Shown: positions 8,760 to 18,780 of the stretch, piece by piece
Layout: each line of letters begins with the position of its first letter
How positions within the stretch are numbered: position 1 is the first letter of the stretch
Assembly (NCBI RefSeq): GCF_034298135.1
Contig: NZ_CP139575.1
Span: forward strand, 868,001 to 932,000
Direction: 5' to 3'
DNA: 64,000 bases
Source: Lactobacillus acidophilus
GTDB lineage: Bacteria; Bacillota; Bacilli; Lactobacillales; Lactobacillaceae
Position numbers and translations under genes: made by a program
The notes under the pieces: model-generated
The model's database searches: none
What the model was told of the DNA's origin: nothing
What the model saw: only the letters and a program-made list of their open reading frames with translations

Positions 8760-9352
8760 TATTCTCCTTCTTTCTCTATTTGTCTGTCTACCATACCTTT
8801 TGAATCAAATAAATCCATTTCCATGTCATTTTCATTATCTGCAAATTCTTCAATCAACGGAAGATCTGCCAAACTTTGATAATTAAAGTATTGCAAAAAA
8901 TAATCTGACGTTACATATAGTTTAGGATGTCCTGGTGCATCTTTAGTGCCATTAGTTTCAATTAGTCCTCGCCAAATTAAAGTTTGTAACGCACCAGAAG
9001 AATTAACGCCTCTAATATCATCTATTTCTACTCTAGTTATTGGTTGACGATATGCAATAATAGCTAAAATTTCTAAAGCAGATTGACTTAAATTTTTAGT
9101 CAGATCTTTTTGAAAATATTTTTCAATTACTTTTGCTGTTTGAGGACTAGTCGTTAATTTATAAGTATGCGCAATATGAATTATTTGGATACCTGAATTT
9201 GTATCAGTTGATAATTTTTTCTCCAATTCGTCAGCTATTTCACTTAATTCTTCTTTATTAACTTCAAGTAAATCGATTAAATGCGTTTCTTCAATGCCAT
9301 TATCACCAGCTGCATACAGAAGTGCCTCTAAATTTGCCTCTTTACTTGCCAT
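8759..9352 (-). CDS. scpB: Segregation and condensation protein B
   Basis: ScpB is the winged-helix (kite) subunit of the SMC-ScpA-ScpB condensin. The 197-residue product begins [19 protein letters not shown] and has the conserved [16 protein letters not shown] and IRGV segments of two winged-helix domains. The start overlaps the scpA end by 11 bases, so the pair is co-translated. Confidence 0.96.
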   Translation of the reverse strand: MASKEANLEALLYAAGDNGIEETHLIDLLEVNKEELSEIADELEKKLSTDTNSGIQIIHIAHTYKLTTSPQTAKVIEKYFQKDLTKNLSQSALEILAIIAYRQPITRVEIDDIRGVNSSGALQTLIWRGLIETNGTKDAPGHPKLYVTSDYFLQYFNYQSLADLPLIEEFADNENDMEMDLFDSKGMVDRQIEKEGE

Positions 9353-10082
9353 TTACATCAATTCTTTCTAAATTTAAATCACCAAATTCTCTTGCTTGCG
9401 AAACATGAATTTCGTGTTTTTTGCATAATTCTAACATTGCCAAAAATAGTCCTATTACATCGGAAACATTTTGCATCTGATCAGCGCAACTGAAAAAACT
9501 TACACATTTTTTTCTAGTTAATCTTTGTTGTAAGAAAGTAATCATCTCAGTAATAGGTGTTTCTGCCACCTTAATTGAAGCAGTATCTGGTCTACGTAAT
9601 TTTAATCTACGTAAAACCATACTAAACGTAGTTGCAAGCTCATCTGAAGTGATTTGCCCTTCAGGAAGTGGCTGTACTTTAACAGACTTTGAAACACTCG
9701 CTTCCTTAGAAACAGTAATTGGTACTTTTTCATTTCTTTCTTTAAAATATGCAGATATCTTTTTAAACACTGAATACTGCACTAACTGTTGTACTAATTC
9801 ATCTCTTGGATCTTCTTCAGGTCCAATTTCATCTACAAAATCATTTTGTGGCAATAAATATTGCGACTTAATTCTAAGTAATGTTGACGACATTACAAAG
9901 TATTCACCTGCAAGCTGCAAATTTAAACTTTGCATCCGCTTTAAATATTCAAGATATTGACTAGTAATTTGCGCAATTGGAATATCATAAATGTCTATTT
10001 TTTGTGATTGGATTAAATGTAGCAATAAATCTAATGGACCTTCAAAGTTGGGTAATTCTAATGTTAAATTACTTTTGTTCAT
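9342..10082 (-). CDS. scpA: Segregation and condensation protein A
   Basis: ScpA is the kleisin that bridges the SMC heads. The N-terminal [22 protein letters not shown] stretch is diagnostic, and a C-terminal winged helix follows. I use ATG 10082 ([16 protein letters not shown]); a TTG at 10094 is also in frame. The gene overlaps the end of the ribT-like gene upstream by 14 bases and the start of scpB downstream by 11, implying translational coupling. The ribosome binding site is weak, consistent with coupling. Confidence 0.95.
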   Translation of the reverse strand: MNKSNLTLELPNFEGPLDLLLHLIQSQKIDIYDIPIAQITSQYLEYLKRMQSLNLQLAGEYFVMSSTLLRIKSQYLLPQNDFVDEIGPEEDPRDELVQQLVQYSVFKKISAYFKERNEKVPITVSKEASVSKSVKVQPLPEGQITSDELATTFSMVLRRLKLRRPDTASIKVAETPITEMITFLQQRLTRKKCVSFFSCADQMQNVSDVIGLFLAMLELCKKHEIHVSQAREFGDLNLERIDVNGK

Positions 10083-10431
10083 TTTTTTGCTCAACCGTCT
10101 TTATCAAATTAGTGTATTCAGGTACTGCAGTTACTCGCTTTTTAGGATATTCATTTTTTAACTCATTTAAAATATCTTTTTCGTATTTTATCTCACGAAA
10201 ACCGGGTGCTAACGATAGATACCTAATTACAACAAATTGATCCGAAATCTGTGTACCTAAAACTCCTACAATATTATTTTGTTCATTGCGGTAAAGATAC
10301 AACATAAAGTCATTATCTTCTTGATTCAAAGATATTTCTTCATTCAAATTTTTTATATTTTTAAAATCCGGCAAATAAGATAAAAGACCCATTGCCGTTT
10401 TTTCATAATCTTTTTTATATTGTATTAGCAT
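10069..10431 (-). CDS. ribT: RibT-like GNAT-family protein
   Basis: About 120 residues beginning MLIQYKKDYEKTAMGLLSYLP, resembling RibT, the small acetyltransferase-like protein encoded at the end of the Bacillus riboflavin operon. The strand pattern MLYLYRNEQNNIVGVLG and the following helix fit a compact GNAT fold; substrate and activity are unknown. ATG 10431 follows TAGGTGAG. It sits between xerD and scpA, overlapping scpA, with no riboflavin biosynthesis genes nearby. Confidence 0.75.
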   Translation of the reverse strand: MLIQYKKDYEKTAMGLLSYLPDFKNIKNLNEEISLNQEDNDFMLYLYRNEQNNIVGVLGTQISDQFVVIRYLSLAPGFREIKYEKDILNELKNEYPKKRVTAVPEYTNLIKTVEQKNEQK

Positions 10432-10440
10432 TTTTCTCAC

Positions 10441-11346
10441 CTAAAGACGAGGATGTGTCTTCTGATATACTTGCAAGATATGTTTTTGCGATAAATTAGT
10501 GTAAATTTGCGTTGTACTAATATCTGAGTGTCCTAATATTTCTTGTACAACTCGTAAATCTGCACCATTTTCAAGTAAATGAGTAGCAAAAGTATGACGT
10601 AAAGTATGAGGCGTAACATCTTTAGCAATCCCTGCTAATTGACAATACTTTTTAATCATCTGCCAAATAGCTTGTCGAGTGAGCTGTTTTCCTCTATTAT
10701 TCAAAAAAATATGTTCATCATCTTTACCCACATTTAATATAAGTGGGTCACGTACTTGCTTTTCATATTTTTTTAGCCAATCAAGTGCTACAGAACTAAT
10801 AGGTATTAACCGCTCTTTGGCCCCCTTACCTAGTACTCGCACTAAACCAAGATCTTCATGAAGATCTTGTAATTTCAAATTTATTAATTCACTAACTCGC
10901 ATACCTGTAGCATATAAAGTCTCCAAAATAGCTTTATCGCGCAAGCCTAATTTCTGCTTAGTATTTGGTTGATCCAATAAATTTACCACTTCGTCCTGAG
11001 TTAACGCAATTGGTAATTTATGCTCTTTTTTAGGTAAATCAATCTCTAACATTGGATTCAATTTTTGAATATTCTGACGAGCTAGCCATTGATAAAACTT
11101 CCGTAAACTCGAAATAAGACGGCTAATTGAACTAGTCGCTTTATTAAGATCATGCTGACGAGCCAAAAAGGCATCTACATCAGTAGCTTCAGTAGGCCAC
11201 GAAGTCATATTTTCTTTTTTAACAAAGGTTAAATATTCTTCTAAATCTTGACGATATGCATTGATAGTATTAACACTTAGTCCACGTTCAATTTGACTAT
11301 AACGTAGATAATCATCAATTTGATCTTCTAAATTACTATTCGTCAT
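10441..11346 (-). CDS. xerD: Site-specific tyrosine recombinase XerD
   Basis: XerD resolves chromosome dimers at dif with a partner recombinase. The 301-residue product has the SAM-like N-terminal domain and the catalytic set Arg150 (ATGMRVSEL), Lys174, His247 and Arg250 (HTLRHTFATH), His273 (LGHSDI) and Tyr282 (TTQIYT). Xer-family length and position beside scpAB indicate the housekeeping enzyme rather than a phage integrase. Its start overlaps the cvfB end by 11 bases. Confidence 0.95.
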   Translation of the reverse strand: MTNSNLEDQIDDYLRYSQIERGLSVNTINAYRQDLEEYLTFVKKENMTSWPTEATDVDAFLARQHDLNKATSSISRLISSLRKFYQWLARQNIQKLNPMLEIDLPKKEHKLPIALTQDEVVNLLDQPNTKQKLGLRDKAILETLYATGMRVSELINLKLQDLHEDLGLVRVLGKGAKERLIPISSVALDWLKKYEKQVRDPLILNVGKDDEHIFLNNRGKQLTRQAIWQMIKKYCQLAGIAKDVTPHTLRHTFATHLLENGADLRVVQEILGHSDISTTQIYTNLSQKHILQVYQKTHPRL

Positions 11347-12226
11347 CAGTATTCTCTTCTGGATCCTTAATCAAAGTAATAGTACCAGCATCCTTATCTT
11401 CTTCAATCAAACCAGCTTTAAGTAAATGACCTAATGCTCTCTTAAATGCTGATTTAGAAATTCCAAAGTAAGCTTTAATCTCTTGAGCATCAGATTTGTC
11501 ATAAAATGGCAATGTTTTAGTTTCTCTTCTACGTAAACTCATTAAAATCATTTGCGCATCATCATCAATTTCTTCAAATGCACGTGGTAATGCACTTAAA
11601 TTCAAACGTCCATATTGGCTAACACCAATTACTCGACCTTTAAATTGTTCTCCAAGTCTCATCGGTCTTGGCATTTGTGATTCATGGATAAAACCAAGAT
11701 AATAATCATTAGTTAATACAAAAGCACCGATATCACGACTAGCATAAACTGTACCAAAAACATTTTGATTATTCATACCACGTGGGAAATTAGCTGCTAA
11801 TTGATCAAAAATATCTTCATCAGCCAATTTTGCCCAAATACGATCTTTATAATCAGTTTCCAATCGTACTAAAAGCTGATCATCACGACGTGGCCATCTT
11901 TCTTTTTCTCGTGGTAAATCATCCATTGAAACAACTACATCCTTATCTGGAAGACCTACATCAACAAATACACCTAATCCCGGACGAACTTCGGTCACTT
12001 TCCCCCACCCATATTGATCTGGTTGAGCAAAAGGTAAAAATTGTGTCATTTCACGATCATGATCTTTATTATCATAAATAAATCCTTCAACCACATCACC
12101 AATTTTGGGAATATCGTCTTGAGTAATTTCATGCTTCTTAAGCTCATAAGTAATGCCATCTATTTGAACATAGTAAGCTTTATCATTTTTATCAATTATT
12201 TTTCCTTTTGCAATAGTTCCAAGCAT
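11336..12226 (-). CDS. cvfB: S1-type RNA-binding regulatory protein CvfB/YitL
   Basis: A 296-residue cytoplasmic protein with S1-like beta-barrels and a C-terminal winged-helix segment (YFGISKSAFKRALGHLLKAGLI), the arrangement of CvfB. The S1-like units are visible around WGKVTEVRPGLGVFVDVGL and GTVYASRDIGAFVLTN. CvfB binds RNA and affects virulence regulation in staphylococci; the role here is unknown. It is the first gene of the chain leading into xerD and has its own upstream space. Confidence 0.88.
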   Translation of the reverse strand: MLGTIAKGKIIDKNDKAYYVQIDGITYELKKHEITQDDIPKIGDVVEGFIYDNKDHDREMTQFLPFAQPDQYGWGKVTEVRPGLGVFVDVGLPDKDVVVSMDDLPREKERWPRRDDQLLVRLETDYKDRIWAKLADEDIFDQLAANFPRGMNNQNVFGTVYASRDIGAFVLTNDYYLGFIHESQMPRPMRLGEQFKGRVIGVSQYGRLNLSALPRAFEEIDDDAQMILMSLRRRETKTLPFYDKSDAQEIKAYFGISKSAFKRALGHLLKAGLIEEDKDAGTITLIKDPEENTDDE

Positions 12227-12285
12227 TAAAAAATCTCCTACTTTACATATTCTTTATATATAAGTATAAGAGATATTCGAACAAA

Positions 12286-12320
12286 ATAAAATAGCCAGCT
12301 CAAAAGCTGACTATTTTTTG
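12286..12320 (-). terminator. Intrinsic terminator of pfkA-pyk
   Basis: Minus-strand AAATAGTCAGCT-TTTG-AGCTGGCTATTTT stem followed by T-rich sequence, 30 bases after the pyk stop. Confidence 0.8.
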
Positions 12321-12349
12321 ATTAGCTAATCTGTTTTATTTATATATTA

Positions 12350-14119
12350 TTAAAGGTTTGAGATTTCACCTTGGTAAATAGCACCACGACGAGCATCAAC
12401 AGTAATAGTTGAACCGTCAGAAATCTTTTCAGTAGCGTCAGTAGCACCAACAACAACTGGGATACCTAATGATAAACCAATAACTGCTGCGTGTGAAGTT
12501 AAACCTGAAGCTTCAACAACCAAACCTGAAGCCTTCTTGATAGCTGGGTTGTAGTCTGGATCAGTAGTCTTAGCAACTAAGATGTCGCCTTCCTTAACCT
12601 TGCTGTTAGCTTCTTCTGCTGAGTTTGCAACAACAGCCTTGCCGATAACTGAACCGTTACCAACACCTAAACCTTGAACAAGCTTGTTACCGATAATTTG
12701 TAACTTCATCAAGTTAGTAGTACCTGAATCACCAACTGGAACACCAGCAACGATAATTACAAGGTCACCATCCTTAACGTAGCCCTTTTCCTTAGCAACT
12801 TCTGCTGCCTTTTCAAATATGTCATCAGTTGACTTAGGCTTGTCAGTTAATACTGGTTGTACACCCCAAACAACTGCCAATGAGTGTTGGATCTTTTCAT
12901 CGAAGGTCATTGCAACGATGTCAGCATTTGGACGGTACTTAGAAATCATACGAGCAGTGTAACCTGAGTTAGTTGCAGCGATGATAGTCTTAACACCTAA
13001 TTCTTGTGCAGTACGTACAACTGATTCACCGATAGCTTCAGTTACGTTTGAGCCCTTGTATGCTTCAAATCTTTGAAGTGCTAAAGTGTTACGCTTAAGC
13101 ATTTGCTTTTCAGTACGTTCATCGATTTCAGCCATAGCTTTAACAGCGTTAACTGGGTACAAACCGTTTGCTGATTCACCTGAAAGCATAGTTGCATCAG
13201 TACCGTCAAGAACAGCGTTAGCAACGTCAGAAACTTCAGCACGAGTTGGACGTGGGTTTTCTTGCATTGAGTCAAGCATTTGAGTAGCAGTAATAACTGG
13301 CTTACCAAGTGCGTTAGCTTTTCTGATTAAGTTCTTTTGTACAAATGGAACTTCCATAAATGGAATTTCAACACCCATGTCACCACGAGCAACCATCAAA
13401 CCATCAGAAACTTGTAAAATTTCGTCAGCGTTGTCGATACCTTCTTGTGATTCGATCTTAGGGAAAATCTTTACGTAGTCAGCACCTGCTGCTTCACAAA
13501 GCTTACGGATGTCTAAGATATCTTGAGCCTTACGTGCGAATGAAGCAAAGATAAAGTTGATACCTTCCTTCAAACCAAAGTTAATGTCATCAGTATCTTT
13601 TTGAGTGATACCTGGGAGGCGAATTTCAACACCTGGAGCGTTAACACCCTTCTTTGAACCGATTAAACCAGTGTTTTGAGCTTCACAAACTAATTCTCTC
13701 TTAGCGTCGTCCTTTTCCTTGATCAAAAGGTCAACCAAACCATCATCGATTAATACGTGACCACCAACGTGAGTATCATCGTACAAGCCGTCGTAGGTAA
13801 CGTGGATCATGTCCTTGTTACCCTTCTTAGTATCGTCCATTGAGATACGGATTGTGTCACCAGTATTGATAGTAAACTTGCCACCTTCTTGTTCAGTGGT
13901 TCTGATTTCAGCACCCTTAGTATCAAGAGCAATACCAAGAAGCTTACCAGTATTCTTTTCCACTTCACGAACCATGTTCATACGTGAACGGTGTTCTTCA
14001 TGGTCACCGTGTGAGAAGTTGAAACGGAATACGTTTGCGCCTGCGTTAGCTAAAGCAGTAATAGTTTCAATATCGTTTGAAGCTGGTCCTAAAGTACTAA
14101 CAATCTTAGTTTTCTTCAT
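12350..14119 (-). CDS. pyk: Pyruvate kinase
   Basis: Converts PEP and ADP to pyruvate and ATP in the cytoplasm. The 589-residue product has the catalytic barrel (KIVSTLGPAS at the N-terminus, substrate and metal segment MVARGDMGVE, and TATQMLDSM) and the allosteric C domain. An extra C-terminal PEP-utiliser-like domain contains the TSHAAVIG motif, as in Bacillus and lactobacilli. It follows pfkA by 28 bases, forming the classic pfkA-pyk operon. Codon use is strongly biased, as expected for a highly expressed gene, which creates several antisense shadow frames. Confidence 0.97.
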   Translation of the reverse strand: MKKTKIVSTLGPASNDIETITALANAGANVFRFNFSHGDHEEHRSRMNMVREVEKNTGKLLGIALDTKGAEIRTTEQEGGKFTINTGDTIRISMDDTKKGNKDMIHVTYDGLYDDTHVGGHVLIDDGLVDLLIKEKDDAKRELVCEAQNTGLIGSKKGVNAPGVEIRLPGITQKDTDDINFGLKEGINFIFASFARKAQDILDIRKLCEAAGADYVKIFPKIESQEGIDNADEILQVSDGLMVARGDMGVEIPFMEVPFVQKNLIRKANALGKPVITATQMLDSMQENPRPTRAEVSDVANAVLDGTDATMLSGESANGLYPVNAVKAMAEIDERTEKQMLKRNTLALQRFEAYKGSNVTEAIGESVVRTAQELGVKTIIAATNSGYTARMISKYRPNADIVAMTFDEKIQHSLAVVWGVQPVLTDKPKSTDDIFEKAAEVAKEKGYVKDGDLVIIVAGVPVGDSGTTNLMKLQIIGNKLVQGLGVGNGSVIGKAVVANSAEEANSKVKEGDILVAKTTDPDYNPAIKKASGLVVEASGLTSHAAVIGLSLGIPVVVGATDATEKISDGSTITVDARRGAIYQGEISNL

Positions 14120-14147
14120 TATTTAATAAATCCTCTCCAAAAACTGA

Positions 14148-15110
14148 CTAATCTTTAGTCATTTCTTCATTAACATCTAGCAGTGAAAAGTCGCCTTGGT
14201 GCTTACTGTCAAATAGATCTAAAATGTCGTGGGTATTCAACTTACCATTCTCCATGCCGACAGCTAAACCGCCCTTCCCATCAAGAAGTAAGTTAACAGC
14301 ATAGTTACCCATCTTAGTAGCATTTACTCTATCTTCAACAGTTGGTGAGCCACCACGTTGCATATGTGCAAGAACATTAGCACGAGCATCAAAATCACCG
14401 TATTTAAGTAATTCATCCTTAAATTCTTCGGCATCCATAACGCCTTCTGCCAAGACAATGATACCATGATCTTTGCCATCTGCAAAACCACGTTTAATAG
14501 TTTCTGCAATTTCCTTTACGTCATAAGGACGTTCAGGAATAACAATTGCATCTGCTCCACTAGCTACACCTACACGCATAGCAATATCACCACATTCACG
14601 ACCCATTACATTAACAACGAATACGCGGTGGTGACTACTTGCTGTGTCGCGAATCTTGTCAATCGCATCCATAGCAGTACGACAAGCAGAATCAAAGCCG
14701 ATCGTGTAGTCAGTATAAGGAATATCATTATCGATAGTTCCTGGTAAACCAACTGAGTTTACGCCGTGGCGAGTTAAGGCTAAAGCACCATGATATGATC
14801 CATCACCGCCAATAACGATAACAGCATCAATACCATGTTTCTTTAGTTGCTCAACACCCTTTTGTTGCACTTCTTCTTGTGCAAATTCAGGGAAGCGAGC
14901 ACTGTACAAGAAAGTACCGCCTTCACTAATCTTGTGGTCAACATTTTCCGTAGTAAGCGGAATAAAGTCACCTGCAACCAAACCAGCGAAACCATAACGA
15001 ATCCCAAAGACTTCAAGTCCATGATGGATAGCAGTCTTTGTCACAGCTCTAATTGCTGCATTCATACCAGGGGCGTCTCCACCACTAGTTAAAATACCAA
15101 TCCGTTTCAT
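14148..15110 (-). CDS. pfkA: ATP-dependent 6-phosphofructokinase
   Basis: Phosphorylates fructose 6-phosphate, the committing step of glycolysis. The 320-residue sequence has [13 protein letters not shown] at the N-terminus, GGDGSY for ATP binding, the catalytic TIDNDI motif and MGRECGDIA for substrate contact. Presence in a gasseri/johnsonii-type genome fits homofermentative metabolism. It is the first gene of the operon with pyk, behind a roughly 165-base intergenic region carrying repeated GTGAGA hexamers. Confidence 0.97.
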   Translation of the reverse strand: MKRIGILTSGGDAPGMNAAIRAVTKTAIHHGLEVFGIRYGFAGLVAGDFIPLTTENVDHKISEGGTFLYSARFPEFAQEEVQQKGVEQLKKHGIDAVIVIGGDGSYHGALALTRHGVNSVGLPGTIDNDIPYTDYTIGFDSACRTAMDAIDKIRDTASSHHRVFVVNVMGRECGDIAMRVGVASGADAIVIPERPYDVKEIAETIKRGFADGKDHGIIVLAEGVMDAEEFKDELLKYGDFDARANVLAHMQRGGSPTVEDRVNATKMGNYAVNLLLDGKGGLAVGMENGKLNTHDILDLFDSKHQGDFSLLDVNEEMTKD

Positions 15111-15143
15111 GAATTCACCTCATCATGATTATTTTGTGTAATT

Positions 15144-15218
15144 TCTCACATCAAGTAAATATTAACATTTTTTAGACCAAAAATCTCACAAAAATTGGGC
15201 TAATTTATTGTTTCTCAC
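15144..15218 (-). promoter_or_regulatory. pfkA-pyk promoter region with three GTGAGA hexamers
   Basis: An extended -10 (TGTTAATAT on the minus strand, hexamer at 15159-15164) is the best promoter candidate. GTGAGA occurs three times on the minus strand, at 15144-15149, 15184-15189 and 15213-15218, flanking that -10. They could be operator half-sites; no regulator is identified. Confidence 0.4.
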
Positions 15219-15276
15219 TTCAGAGTTTATGTTAGCACTTACATATATTGATAATTCAATTCTTTAAAGTAGACAA

Positions 15277-18200
15277 TTATTCTTTAAAGTTTACTTTACG
15301 TAAATTGGTTAACATATATTGCTTTTTATTTTGATCAAATCGATCGCCTTGTGTACGCAATCCTAACAAATAAATTTCTCCTATTTTCAAAGCTGGACTA
15401 AATTTGTCATATACCTGTGGAAAAATAATAACTTCTTGTTCACTAGAGGAATCTGCAAAACTAGCAAAAGCCATATTTTTACCATTTTTTGTACGGATTG
15501 GCTTAAATTTCATCAACTTACCAACGCTAATTCCAGACTCATTTATTTGAAATTGACTTAATGGTCTAGCATTAAATTTTCGAGCAAATTTTTGAACAGC
15601 AACTAAAGGAGTAGTAGTTGTCGTAAAGCCCAAAACTTTTTCTTCCATTTCAGCCTTTTCAGCATTTGTTGGCTTATCTGCATGTTTTAGTGGTGCATCC
15701 CCTAAAATTTCTGATAAAGACATATTTTGTCCTGTTAACTGCACATTTGCAATAATTTCTTTACAGTTAATTAGTAATTCATTTCGATTATCTTCAATCT
15801 GATCAAAAGCACCAGCCATAATAAGTGCCTCTATAGCATCAACCTGTAGAAATTTAGGATCGATTCGTCTTAAAAAATCATTTAGCGATTTATATGGTTT
15901 AGTATTGTTAGCAATTTCTTGAGCAAAGTCCATTCTCAACCCTTTTATTGCTTTTAACCCAACTAAAATATTTTTATTATCAAGTGAATAATCCAACTTG
16001 CTTTGATTAATATCAGGTGACACAACTTTAATATTTGCTTCCTGGGCCTGCATAATATATGACTGTGCCTTTACGGAAGTTGAAGAATTTAACATTGCAG
16101 TATAAAAGGCCGCTGGATAATGCACTTTTAAATATGCTAACCAAAAAGCCACCTTGGTATATGCAACTGCATGAGAACGATTAAATCCATAATTAGCAAA
16201 TTGCTCAATATAGCGATATACACGCTCACCTACTTCTTTGGCGTGACCTTTTTTTATTGTTCCAGAAATAAATTTACTTTTTTCTTGTTCAATTACATCT
16301 TGTTTCTTCTTTGACATTGCTCGCCGTAAAATATCGGCTTCGCCTAGTGAAAAACCGGCTAAGATTTGTGCAGTTTGCATTACCTGCTCCTGGTAGACCA
16401 AAATGCCATAGGTTGGCTGTAAAATTCGTTTCAAACTAGGATCAGGATATTTAACACCCGCTTGTCCATTTTTTCGTGCAATAAAAATATCGATATTTTG
16501 CATCGGACCTGGTCGATATAGTGCATTTACAGCCACCAAATCTTCAAAATTATTAGGATGCAATTTGCGTAAAACTTGCCTAATTCCACCAGATTCAAAT
16601 TGGAAAATAGCATCAGTTTTCCCCTCTTGAAAAAGTTGCAAAGTTTCCGAATCATCTAATGGAATTTCGTTAGGATCAATCTTTATTCCCTGTTCACATA
16701 TTAAATTTAAAATATTTCCTAAAACAGTTAAATTCCTCAATCCTAAAAAATCAATCTTCAATAAACCTAGTGATTCCACGTATTTTTTAGTCTGCTGAGT
16801 CACAGGAATTCCTAATGGACCTGCCTGTAACCCAGAAATACCTGCAATTGAATCATCACTGATCACTAAACCGGCAGCATGAATAGAATAATGACGTGGT
16901 AATCCTTCCAAATTCATAGCAGTTTGAAAAAGCAACTTATTTTCTTGCGTTGCATCAACCAACAAACGTAACTCACGTGATTCTTCATAAGCCTGCTTCA
17001 AAGATATTTTTCCTTTAGAATAAGGAATTGCCCTAGCCCATTTATTGATTTCCACCATGGTTAAACCAAATACGCGCCCCACATCTCGTAATGCTTGTTT
17101 AGCTGCTAATGTACCAAACGTTAAAATCTGAGCCGCATGGTCCATTCCATATTTTTGATACATATATTTAATTACGGTATCTCTTTGTACGTCGGGAATA
17201 TCCAAATCAATATCGGGCATTTCATGTCTGGCTGGGTTTAAAAAACGCTCAAAAAGCAAATTATATTCTAATGGATCTACTTCTGTAATTTTTAAGGCAT
17301 ATGATACTAAAGAACCACATGCTGATCCTCTTCCTGGACCTGTAGTAATCTTTACGCGATGACAATAATTAACTACATCCCACACAATTAAGAAGTAGTC
17401 ATCAAAGCCCATTTGATTAATTATTCGTAGTTCGTAATTAAGCCTTTTTTGATATTCAGCAGGGATTGTTTTTTGCTTAAATCTATCTTTTAATCCTGTT
17501 CGTGCTAAATAACGTAAATATTCTTCAGAAGTTGTAAATTTATTCTGTCGATATTTAGGCAAAACTGGTTTTTGAAAAACAACGTTTGCATTACATTCTT
17601 GAGCAATCTTCCAAGTATTATTTACAGCTTCATCTAAGTCTAATTGATGATATCGTTCTAGTACATCTTCAGCACTAGCTAAATAATGCGAACCGGATTG
17701 TTTGGCCAGAGGCAATATATCCTGCAATTTTTGTCCACTGTTAATCGATCTAAGTGTCTTTTGCAAAAATTGATCTCGCGGTTTTAAATATTCCGTATCT
17801 TCAACTGCAACTAAGGGCAAATTGAATTGCTTATTTAAAGTCCGCAAATAATTAATATAATTTTCGCCATTTTTAGAAGCATAAACACCTAAATATACAT
17901 CACTAGATAATTTTCTTAATTCTCTTAAAAAGTCACTACCTAATTGTTGGTTAGTTTCAAATAAGGCCACTAATTCACTTTTAGTATTAGCAGGAACAAT
18001 AACCAACAAATCACTAAGATACTTAGTCAATTCTTTCAATGTTAAAATTTTATCGTTTTGACCATTTTCAGTTAGCAAATTAATGGCACTAGATAAACGT
18101 AAGAGATTATGATAGCCAGCATCAGATTTAGCAAAAACAATTAAGTCATATTTCTGAGTACTATCTATTAAACCATTTAGCCGCACCTGCATCCCTAAAA

Positions 18201-18384
18201 GTGGCTTGATTCCAGCTTTTTTAGCTAATTCATAAAAATTAACCAAACCATAAGTCACATTTATATCAGTCAATCCAACAGATTGATAGCCTTTTTCCTT
18301 AGCAGTATTAATCAAATCTGAAACTTTAGTAGGACTATCAAGTAATGTAAATGAACTTAAGTTTTGAAGTGCTGCTACTTGCAT
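15277..18384 (-). CDS. dnaE: DNA polymerase III alpha subunit DnaE
   Basis: The second replicative polymerase of low-GC Gram-positive bacteria, which extends primers before PolC takes over. The product of about 1035 residues has an N-terminal PHP domain, the polymerase palm with GPGRGSACGSLVSYAL and the catalytic PDIDLDIPD, a helix-hairpin-helix region and a C-terminal OB fold. I start it at MQVAALQNLS (18384), which has AAAGGTGG suitably upstream. The PHP histidines of the usual HxHxx motif are replaced (LQNLSSF), so the PHP metal site looks degenerate. Confidence 0.96.
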   Translation of the reverse strand: MQVAALQNLSSFTLLDSPTKVSDLINTAKEKGYQSVGLTDINVTYGLVNFYELAKKAGIKPLLGMQVRLNGLIDSTQKYDLIVFAKSDAGYHNLLRLSSAINLLTENGQNDKILTLKELTKYLSDLLVIVPANTKSELVALFETNQQLGSDFLRELRKLSSDVYLGVYASKNGENYINYLRTLNKQFNLPLVAVEDTEYLKPRDQFLQKTLRSINSGQKLQDILPLAKQSGSHYLASAEDVLERYHQLDLDEAVNNTWKIAQECNANVVFQKPVLPKYRQNKFTTSEEYLRYLARTGLKDRFKQKTIPAEYQKRLNYELRIINQMGFDDYFLIVWDVVNYCHRVKITTGPGRGSACGSLVSYALKITEVDPLEYNLLFERFLNPARHEMPDIDLDIPDVQRDTVIKYMYQKYGMDHAAQILTFGTLAAKQALRDVGRVFGLTMVEINKWARAIPYSKGKISLKQAYEESRELRLLVDATQENKLLFQTAMNLEGLPRHYSIHAAGLVISDDSIAGISGLQAGPLGIPVTQQTKKYVESLGLLKIDFLGLRNLTVLGNILNLICEQGIKIDPNEIPLDDSETLQLFQEGKTDAIFQFESGGIRQVLRKLHPNNFEDLVAVNALYRPGPMQNIDIFIARKNGQAGVKYPDPSLKRILQPTYGILVYQEQVMQTAQILAGFSLGEADILRRAMSKKKQDVIEQEKSKFISGTIKKGHAKEVGERVYRYIEQFANYGFNRSHAVAYTKVAFWLAYLKVHYPAAFYTAMLNSSTSVKAQSYIMQAQEANIKVVSPDINQSKLDYSLDNKNILVGLKAIKGLRMDFAQEIANNTKPYKSLNDFLRRIDPKFLQVDAIEALIMAGAFDQIEDNRNELLINCKEIIANVQLTGQNMSLSEILGDAPLKHADKPTNAEKAEMEEKVLGFTTTTTPLVAVQKFARKFNARPLSQFQINESGISVGKLMKFKPIRTKNGKNMAFASFADSSSEQEVIIFPQVYDKFSPALKIGEIYLLGLRTQGDRFDQNKKQYMLTNLRKVNFKE

Positions 18385-18500
18385 AAATTTACCACCTTTC
18401 AATACTTAAATATGTTAAATTAAGTATAACAAATTGAACTAAACAGGTTTGAAATTAAACTTTATTTTTGATAAAATTCTATGCGAAAGAAGGAATCAAG

Positions 18501-18719
18501 ATGGGTCGTTATATTGTCACAATCGTATGGAGCGTAATCTACATGTTTGTTGTAGGCTTTATTGCTGGTCCTTTAACTCAAAGTGCCTCATTTAATGCAA
18601 ATGACATGAAAAATTGCTTGATTATTGGTGTTATCTTTGGCATTCTTTTTGCAGCAATTATTGCAACTATTACCGCTCACTCACATAAAGATAATAGTAA
18701 ATACAGTAATTTAAAATAA
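18501..18719 (+). CDS. Small membrane protein, YjzD/DUF2929 family
   Basis: A 72-residue protein starting MGRYIVTIVWSVIYMFVVGF at 18501 behind AAGGAA. It has two membrane helices (about residues 3-22 and 38-60) and a short polar tail. It resembles the DUF2929 family, often found near dnaE or cell-envelope genes in Firmicutes. The function is unknown. An upstream in-frame ATG at 18468 lacks a ribosome binding site. Confidence 0.75.
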   Translation: MGRYIVTIVWSVIYMFVVGFIAGPLTQSASFNANDMKNCLIIGVIFGILFAAIIATITAHSHKDNSKYSNLK

Positions 18720-18731
18720 TTATTTTTAGAT

Positions 18732-18773
18732 AAAAAGGCTGATAACCTCAAAGAGAGAGTTATCAGCCTTTTT
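18732..18773. terminator. Bidirectional intrinsic terminator
   Basis: AAAAAGGCTGATAAC and GTTATCAGCCTTTTT form a 15-pair stem between the converging DUF2929 and 5'-nucleotidase genes. Confidence 0.9.
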
Positions 18774-18780
18774 ACTTTAG

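Noticed and set aside
10441..11346. Tyrosine recombinase as a sign of an integrated element
   Set aside because: Length, catalytic residues and operon context with scpAB identify housekeeping XerD; no attachment repeats or phage genes are nearby.
13081..14126. Open frames overlapping pyruvate kinase on both strands
   Set aside because: Shadow frames of a highly expressed gene; no start signals or recognisable domains.
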